From Procambarus clarkii (Eukaryota; Arthropoda; Malacostraca; Decapoda; Cambaridae): DNA of 64,000 nucleotides. Where the stretch lies: the NCBI RefSeq assembly GCF_040958095.1, contig NC_091152.1, forward strand, positions 22,691,998 through 22,755,997, given 5' to 3'. Shown here piece after piece: positions 57,774 to 64,000 of this stretch. Each line of letters opens with the position of its first letter. Within the stretch, counting starts at the first letter, position 1. A program made the translations under genes and the position numbers. A model generated the notes under the pieces. That model was not told the DNA's origin, did no database searches, and was given only the letters and a program-made list of their open reading frames with translations.

Positions 57774-58580
57774 CTACTCGATAGTACCTATGAGCCCATT
57801 GTTAAAATCTTCAACTGATGAAGGCTCAGATGAACTGTACCATTCTGACACATGAGCAACAAAATTGTCTCGTTGATCGATGGGCAGAGCCAGCCTCTTC
57901 CGCTTGAACACTCCACCAGGGAGGATGGAGCTGCCAATGTTTACAGTGGCTAATATGGCCAGATGATCAGACGCCATATCTGGCACTATTGACGAGGCAC
58001 AGATGGTGTGGGAGACGTTGAAACCAAGACATAGATCAAGAATACCTCCGTAGATATGCGTCGGTTCAAGGTCACCCACAATCTGTGCATCATCGTGGCT
58101 ACCTAATAGTGACACCAGTTGGTGGCCGTTACGATTACTGAACTGCGAATTACCAATATTTCTATGCCTAGCGTTATAATCACCTATAATGATGCTAGGC
58201 TCAGTCTGAATACAGATAGGAAGGTCAGTATAATTAAACCTATCACTAGGAGCATACAGGTTAAAGATATTGAGGGCAGAGTTCCCCACGTAGATCCTCA
58301 CACCATGATACTGAAGCCCTTCGGTTGACTTGGCTGGAAGTAGCTGGTGAGGAAGGGACTTCTTAACATACAAAATACAAGAGTGACTGGATTTAAGGTT
58401 ATAGACAGCAAAGGAGGGTAATTTAGAGGGTGGAGACCTGGTGGGAACTCTGCACTCCTGAAGGCAGACGACATCAATGGGCTCGGTCGTCACTTTGTGG
58501 TGGAGATCAGGAAGTCTTTACCTGAGTGATGCTATGTTCCAACTGAGGATACGAAGCACCGTTGTATTGGGGAGTTTGTG
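57774..58580 (-). pseudogene. LINE-I ORF2: EEP endonuclease part
   Basis: Minus strand: Arg-Ile-Leu-Ser-Trp-Asn-Ile near 58553, Cys-Leu-Gln-Glu-Cys, Ile-Ile-Gly-Asp-Tyr-Asn-Ala-Arg and Ala-Ser-Asp-His-Leu-Ala-Ile-Leu, the metal- and phosphate-binding residues of the endonuclease. One stop (TAA) near 58517 follows Ala-Ser-Leu-Arg; the fragment at 9241-9943 has AAA there. A TAG ends it at about 57771, after which the reverse transcriptase follows in the same frame. Two point mutations therefore separate this ORF2 from being open. Confidence 0.85.
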
Positions 58581-58689
58581 GAGGGATCCATAGTTTATAA
58601 TTAAGAAGTAGTCCCCAAAAGCTTTTATGTGTGTTTGTGTAATTTACTGTCCCTTTGCTCTGCTTTGTATCACTCCTGGTATTCCTCTA

Positions 58690-60357
58690 AGTTCTGTGAT
58701 GCAGCTGGCTGCAAGACAATACAGCTACACTGCCTCTCGTTTCTTTTTCAATGACACTGTTACTTATGAACTCTCTAACATTTGTTTTTAAGGATTTGGG
58801 GAACACTGTTTTTAATAGGTCGTCAATTTCCGCGGGTTCTAGCTGCGATATATCAAGCACACTAGCTAGACGAGTGGTGGTATTTAAGTCACCAGGTGTG
58901 TGAGCCTCGCCCACTACACTGCTCTCAGTCCTGGCTGGTGACTGTGGGATACTGTCCAGGTCACTATACTCGCCATGTTCTTCACGGTGACAGCGACAGC
59001 ATTGCTGTATTTCAGGTCACTATACTCGGCATGTTCTTCACGGTGACAGCGACAGCATTGCTGTATTTCTTTCAGCTTCTGTTCATACGTCTGTTTAACT
59101 GCTAACATATCTGCTTCATGCTGACGGCGACTCTCTTCTAATTCAAGTTCCCGAGTATGCTGTAACTCCGGATCTATATGTTGTAGCGCAGGCTGCCGCT
59201 CCACAGAGCATTTAAATGTCCGCACCTTCACAGACACCTTTCCACCCTGGGAGGTTGGCTGTGGGTGGGGAGGGGAGGCCAAGCTGGTGGCGGCCCCAAC
59301 CTCGAGAGGGGAGGGGGGTGGAGACCTACCACTCCGCCGGCCGGGACGACCACACCTGGCAACTGTGTACTGTGGCACCCGGTGCCCAAATGAGTGGGCA
59401 GAGACGCTCGCCGCTGTTTCGTTGTCCAGAGTGAGTCAGGGGTGAGCGGGGTGTTAGAGTGCCAGCTGTGGCCCACCGTAGTTGATGGCATAGGACAACT
59501 TTCCACTGATGGTGACACTCTATCATCATGACGTGGCGCCTTGTAGAGCGGGACACTGCTTGGAGGGGGCGGCCTAGCAGCAGCTGGGCAGCTCTGGTGA
59601 GTTGCCATCACGTCAGGAGCACGACAATTAACGCATCTAGTTTCCACCGTCTGCCCGGCGTTGTAGAGGTCAAAGCACCTCTTAGAATCATGATCACCAG
59701 CACACACTGCACATCGGTGGCTTCTGGAGGTGCAGCGCGCTACAGTGTGGCCCCAACGCTGACATTTGTAGCACCTCCGGCATGGAGGTATATAGCGAGC
59801 CACTCTGTAAGTTCTACCCAGCGCTAGGGGCACTGAGAGTCGCTTGGGAATCTCCGTTGTTGCTGTCCAGCTTGCAACGATGAGGTCGTTCTTAGTGCGG
59901 TGTGGGTTTTGCACATTTTCGGACAGGAAACACTCTGGGTCAATGCACTTGTTAACACCAAAAAAAAAACGATTTTCACCTTCACTGAGTCATCACACGG
60001 TGCTCGCAACATTTTTATCCCAGCATATTCCTGTGTTAATTAATGCGTCATCATTCGTGACAAAGACATGATTGTCTTCATCTCTGTTTATCTTCATTTG
60101 TTTAGTATGATGGGCTTTGGAGGCTGCAGAAAACGACCGAAATCTGTCAGCAAGACCAGTGCCAGGAGGGAAGATCACGCGGATCAGTCTAGTTCTTTCC
60201 CGCTGTAGGCGCCTTTTTCCCCTCTTGCTCACCAACTCTTGGAATAAAGCCCCATTTTCTTCTTGGCTCTCTCCTGCCAGTAGAGAGACTTGTGTACCAG
60301 CAGCAGGTGAATCAGGAACAATCTGGGCTGCTGAATGCACATCTGGCATCTGGCATA
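58690..60357 (-). pseudogene. LINE-I ORF1, gag-like with three zinc knuckles, broken
   Basis: Minus strand. The N-terminal segment (60357-59993) contains Arg-Leu-Ile-Arg-Val-Ile-Phe-Pro-Pro-Gly. After a break near 59940-59990 the frame 59914-59228 has three knuckles: Cys-Tyr-Lys-Cys-Gln-Arg-Trp-Gly-His-Thr-Val-Ala-Arg-Cys, Cys-Ala-Val-Cys-Ala-Gly-Asp-His and Cys-Val-Asn-Cys. A Pro-rich region, a frame change near 59228-59378 and a Glu/Gln-rich coiled segment follow. A 46-bp direct duplication (CATGTTCTTCACGGTGACAG) near 58974-59060 disturbs the frame again. Last part: Ile-Ser-Gln-Leu-Glu-Pro-Ala-Glu-Ile. It would package element RNA. The 5' end at 60357 abuts LINE-A and may be truncated. Confidence 0.75.
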
Positions 60358-61193
60358 ATACACATGAGAGAAAGTGTAGAGACTTAATATCTAACACATA
60401 TTCAGAGATTTGAGTAGGAGTACCGAGTGATGTCTGGGGCCAGAGTTGGATATTGTTCTAATAGCAGCTTTGTGTTGAGTAATTAGAGGACGCAAATGAT
60501 TTTAGGTAGTAGAACCCCAAGCACAAATACCATAGTTGAGATAAGGATAGATGAGGGAGTAATAGAGCATCACCAGGGCATGGCGGGGTACATAATATCT
60601 GATCTTAGAAAGAATGCCAACAGTTTTTGAAACTTTTTTTTATATATTTAGAATGTGTCCCTGGAAATTCAGCTTCTGGTCAATGAGAACACCAATGAAT
60701 TTACCATCTACTTTGTTACAAATTTGGGTATTGTTTATCCTGAGATTTATTTGATTTGAGGATTTATTGCCAAACAAAATATAGAAAGGTTTGTCAATGT
60801 TGAGGGTGAGTTTGTTGGCAGTTAGCCAAAGATGAACTTTATTTAGCTCAGTATTCACTGTGACATTTAGAGCAAGGGGGTCAGGACTGGAGTAAATGAA
60901 GGTTGTGTCGTCAGCAAATAGATTTGGTTTGAGGTGTTGGGAGGCATTTGGAAGGTCATTAATGTAGATGAGAAAGAGGAGAGGGCCAAGTATTCTGCAC
61001 TGAGGAACACCAATGTTGATGGGTAGGGTGGGAGAAATTGAATTATTCACAGAAACATACTGGAGCCTGTCAGTAAGGTAAGATTTAAGATATTGCAGGG
61101 AGTGACCTCTGACTCCATAATGTTGTAATTTAAGAAGGTTTTGGTGGTTGACAGTGTCAAAAGCCTTACGCAGGTCCACAAATAACCCAACAG
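60358..61193 (-). pseudogene. LINE-A reverse transcriptase fragment
   Basis: Minus strand: Asp-Leu-Arg-Lys-Ala-Phe-Asp-Thr-Val (61179), Gly-Val-Pro-Gln-Cys-Arg where Gln-Gly-Ser is normal, and Phe-Ala-Asp-Asp near 60916. It then breaks near 60640 and continues to the Ser-Asn-Ser-Gly-Pro region near 60440. The change at the Pro-Gln-Gly turn would harm the enzyme. LTR-U cuts it at 61194 and LINE-I at 60357. Confidence 0.85.
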
Positions 61194-63175
61194 TGTCACG
61201 TGGAGGGTGGGCCGGGGCTCTGCTAACACTCGGCTGCTAGGGGCTCAAAAGGCCCAAATACTCAGCCCCTCCGACTCCCGGGATTCACTGGAGTCTCCTT
61301 GGTCACACAGGAGAGGACCAACAATGCCCACCTCCGCAGGTCTTTGCTTCCACCACAAAAGGGGTGCCACTGATTCACCCTGGAAGCCCTTCAGTCAAAC
61401 ACGGGGAAACTGCTGTTAACAGTTCCGGCCTAGACCCGTGGGGGAGTGAAGGAAGACTCAGGCTTACCTTATAACCATAACCTCCCTGAGTCTTGCCTGC
61501 CAGACAAGAAAAGGTTGCAGGAACTCCTTTCCCACCTGTCTTCTCTATCTTCTTCTTAGCAAGGTCGCCAGCTGGGTTATTATATCTGCACCCCAGCAAT
61601 GCAGTTCAGTGGGTGTATTATATATTGTTTGTAGCCAGAAGATTGCTACTCCCATAGATCTGCTACTAGACTGTTGGCCCAGGGTACTCTCCCAGGAAGG
61701 TCTGTGTGGCTTTACCTCTCTCTAGCCACTACGTTAATAGTTGCCACCATTCAGGCACCGATACTGATCGGATGGCTAAGGGTACACTTTTATGTAAGTC
61801 TGTGCTGTCTTTACCACTCTCCAGGCAATAAGAACTGCTATAGAGAACGTAGTGTTCCCTAGGTGGTACTATGATAACCTTCGTGTATGCTCATAGAAAA
61901 ATGTTATAAATGGAGGCACACTTAAACACAAGGATAAAATGTGTGAATTTACTGATGCAAATTACATGATCACACATACAATCACAAGTAATACATGAAT
62001 ATGGAAATAAGGATAATAAGTCTGGAGATCGTCAGCCTCTTCTTCCACGACCTCCAACACTCCTTCAACTGGGCAGAAAGACAGGAGTCCCACACTCTCT
62101 CACAGGAGGGCCTCTTCACCACGTCGGCGCCTCTTCTTCACTGTCCTGCCATCCGTACACACTGTCCCCTCTGACAGTCCTGGACACAAGCTGCCTTGCA
62201 GCCTATTCTACTACTAAAGTATTAAAGTCCTGCTGCCACATACATAAGTAAATATTGTGGCCTAACTAGCCTACTCACACAAGGGGTAATGGGAGGGAAA
62301 ATGATCTACCTTACATTCCTGGCTCACGACGCCTGTCCCTCGATGGTGTGAGGTTCCCACGCTTCCCAAGTCGATCTTCGACGATCCAGGAACCTCCCAC
62401 AGGTCCTCAGGTGTCGTGGAGCCTTCGCGTCGTCGCCGTTCCAATCCCTGAGATTCAGCTACCCCAATCCTGGTTCATTGATAGGCGCTGAGCTAATCAC
62501 TATTTTCCCACACTCGCCCCTTCCACAAGGCATTGCTCCTTGTCCTAGGCACGGTGTCGTCCCTCCAAAACCCTCAGTGGACGTGACCCAGTCACAGCTA
62601 GGCCTGCCCGCCGCACCTTCCAGACCTCAACGTCCAGCGGCGCCGCCCAGCGTCGTCGCCGACTATTTTCCAAGTTTGGCACTTCTCTGCTCAATGAACT
62701 TGGTTCCTTTTTGCTTCCCAGAAGCGCAGGGTCTCCAATAACTTATGGTGGGCTGCGATGGCTAGTTTAGTCCACTGAATAAGGCTTGTAGAGCCTCTAA
62801 TCCTTGAGAGCAGACCGAGGCGCGTCCTGTCGCTTCCAAGGTCGGGTCAACTCTGACGTTGGCGCCGCCCGGGGCACTCGGTGACGTCATGGCGGGCCCT
62901 GATTGGTCGCCCGCGACCTAAGTCGGCCAATCCGCGATCGGCTAGTGTCCCTTCCAAAAGGTCATATCTGCATGAGGGGATACTCTTTCATTTTATATCA
63001 GGGCGCCAATTTCCCCTTATTTACAACTTATAATGTAACTTCCTTCCTTTAACTGGCAGCCGGTCTGGTTGCCACATATGTCAATAGACTCCCTGAACCT
63101 CAGAGAATCAGTAGGGAGAGCTGATATGACTCTTTAAGCCGGCAAACGAAAGAAATTTGAGAGGGCACTGTAACA
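61194..63175 (-). mobile_element. LTR-U, 3' LTR of an element leaving the window (1982 bp)
   Basis: Plus strand TGTCACGTGG at 61194 and CACTGTAACA at 63175, so TGTTACAG...CCACGTGACA on the minus strand. It interrupts LINE-A after CCCAACAG. On the minus strand a polypurine tract lies just upstream. CpG-rich promoter-like DNA at about 62870-62935 has TGACGTCA and, on the minus strand, ACCAATCA. The far LTR would be outside the window. Confidence 0.75.
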
Positions 63176-63192
63176 TACCCCTCCCCTTAAAA
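63176..63192 (-). promoter_or_regulatory. Polypurine tract of the LTR-U element
   Basis: Minus strand TTTTAAGGGGAGGGGTA, immediately before the LTR start TGTTACAG. It has the position and composition of a plus-strand primer in LTR retrotransposons. Confidence 0.7.
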
Positions 63193-63231
63193 TAAGAGTC
63201 ATATCGGAAGAGCAGCACTCAAGAGGGCAAC

Positions 63232-64000
63232 CTATACTCTTGCTCCCTCCGTTCCTGAAGTGTCACTCCTCCAGTTGGTGACGTGGCTCATACCACCTTG
63301 CCAGTCACTTGCCTCATTATATCTCCACCTCGCATAGGAACGGGTGTGATGGGTGTTCCCTGAACTCCTATAAGAAATCCTCTCTCCGTGGCCACGAGTG
63401 TACTCCCACGGCTCGTTACCACTGTAAGATTCAGTGCATGCAGCGCCTCCACCGCGTCGTGCACTCCGAGATAGTCTTGCACTTCCACTGCGTCCTACAG
63501 GTACTCCATGTTTCCTCTCATGATCTCCTCTTCGCCAATCTTCTCTCTTCTCGGTTCCTCTTCTCCCATAGGTGCGCGGTCTCCTCACAGTGGCACTTGT
63601 AACCTGTACTCCATCCAGCAGCTTCCTGTCTTTCACACTAGGCTTTTGCGATGGCCCAATGCCCCTCTGGTTAGGCAGGCGCCTACCCTGGGTGTACCTA
63701 TTCCCTGCTTTCTTCGTATTGCCTTTTCTATACCATTCACTCCTTCGTTCCCGACGAACATCTTCACTCCTCCATGAGATTCTCTTCCCTGCAGACGTCT
63801 TCTTCGGTTCGTGGTTGGGCTCATTCACCTCCCTGTGGCTCACCTCACCACGGTGGTTCATCTTGCACCTACCACTATTCATCTGGTTGGCATAGGGTGC
63901 ACTGCGTCGTGGCTCCTTCACTCTGCCCCTCACTGCCGTTCGCTCATCCACTGAGCTTACTTTATTCACGTTTCTGTGTGGAGGGAGTGCGGTCTGCAGC
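63232..64000 (-). CDS. Basic Arg/Gly/Ser-rich protein, end of the LTR-U element (partial)
   Basis: Minus strand frame, open to the window edge; the GTG at 63969 need not be the start. It stops at 63232, about 40 bp before the polypurine tract, so it is the last frame of the element. It is rich in Arg, Gly, Ser and Glu, with many Arg-Arg and Arg-Ser pairs and no hydrophobic segment long enough for a membrane anchor, so an envelope protein is unlikely. No zinc knuckle, protease or integrase motif is visible. It could be a nucleic-acid-binding C-terminus of pol or an accessory protein. I do not recognise it. Confidence 0.5.
   Translation of the reverse strand, partial: LQTALPPHRNVNKVSSVDERTAVRGRVKEPRRSAPYANQMNSGRCKMNHRGEVSHREVNEPNHEPKKTSAGKRISWRSEDVRRERRSEWYRKGNTKKAGNRYTQGRRLPNQRGIGPSQKPSVKDRKLLDGVQVTSATVRRPRTYGRRGTEKREDWRRGDHERKHGVPVGRSGSARLSRSARRGGGAACTESYSGNEPWEYTRGHGERISYRSSGNTHHTRSYARWRYNEASDWQGGMSHVTNWRSDTSGTEGARV

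Noticed and set aside
63232-64000. Envelope protein of the LTR-U element
   Set aside because: No hydrophobic membrane segment or signal-like stretch; composition is strongly basic and polar throughout.

Overview
The window looks like intergenic DNA from a large, repeat-rich arthropod genome, most likely a decapod crustacean (crayfish, lobster or shrimp). That assignment is inference. It rests on the dense nesting of LINEs, Gypsy-type LTR elements and Penelope-like elements, on CCTAA/TTAGG (arthropod telomere-type) repeats, on long (TA)n tracts, and on tRNA-derived SINEs. I see no host protein-coding gene, no rRNA gene and no intact tRNA gene. Every open frame that can be recognised belongs to a mobile element, and almost all are broken. 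Family names used here (LINE-A, LINE-C, LINE-I, PLE, gypsy-1/2/3, LTR-R/S/T/U, P1/P2/P3) are local labels.

Layout. 1-721: reverse-oriented solo LTR (LTR-R). 722-2502: inverted repeat of two 537-bp arms around a 707-bp spacer. 2800-6097: LINE-A and LINE-I fragments; 6098-7727 is unassigned. 7728-9047: 5' half of a minus-strand gypsy element (gypsy-3) inside a LINE-A fragment. 9241-10391: LINE-I pieces. 10392-21270: a plus-strand gypsy-like element (gypsy-1), broken by a CR1-like LINE-C insertion, a solo LTR within that LINE, a 1384-bp tandem duplication and a LINE-I 3' fragment. 21292-25353: two head-to-head palindromic arrays of tRNA-related repeats (P1, P3) and a foldback element (P2), all bounded by (TA)n. 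25361-26150: an inverted Penelope fragment. 26152-31672: a nearly complete LINE-A. 31673-45222: one plus-strand Penelope copy (PLE-2) split by a solo LTR-R, which holds gypsy-2, which holds SINE, LINE and microsatellite sequence; PLE-2 also carries LINE-I and LINE-A insertions. 45223-53086: LINE-A scraps, a TA-flanked terminal-inverted-repeat element, SINEs, a minisatellite and solo LTRs R and T. 53112-55515: a Penelope copy with an intact 645-codon frame. 55521-60357: a nearly full LINE-I. 60358-61193: LINE-A. 61194-64000: a 1982-bp LTR and the edge of its element.

How the parts relate. Target-site duplications fix much of the insertion order: AGGAC around LTR-R, CTTGG around gypsy-2, ACCTCATCC around a LINE-I tail, GTAGA and GATAC around two solo LTRs, TAAGCA around a SINE, and ATAGTCCAT around a 115-bp element. 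The SINEs share a 3' tail with LINE-A, so LINE-A-type machinery probably mobilised them. The two observations I rate highest are (1) a hammerhead-ribozyme-like fold, with the same unusual core box, in all three Penelope copies and in the 115-bp element, and (2) the large (TA)n-bounded palindromes made of tRNA-like repeat units.
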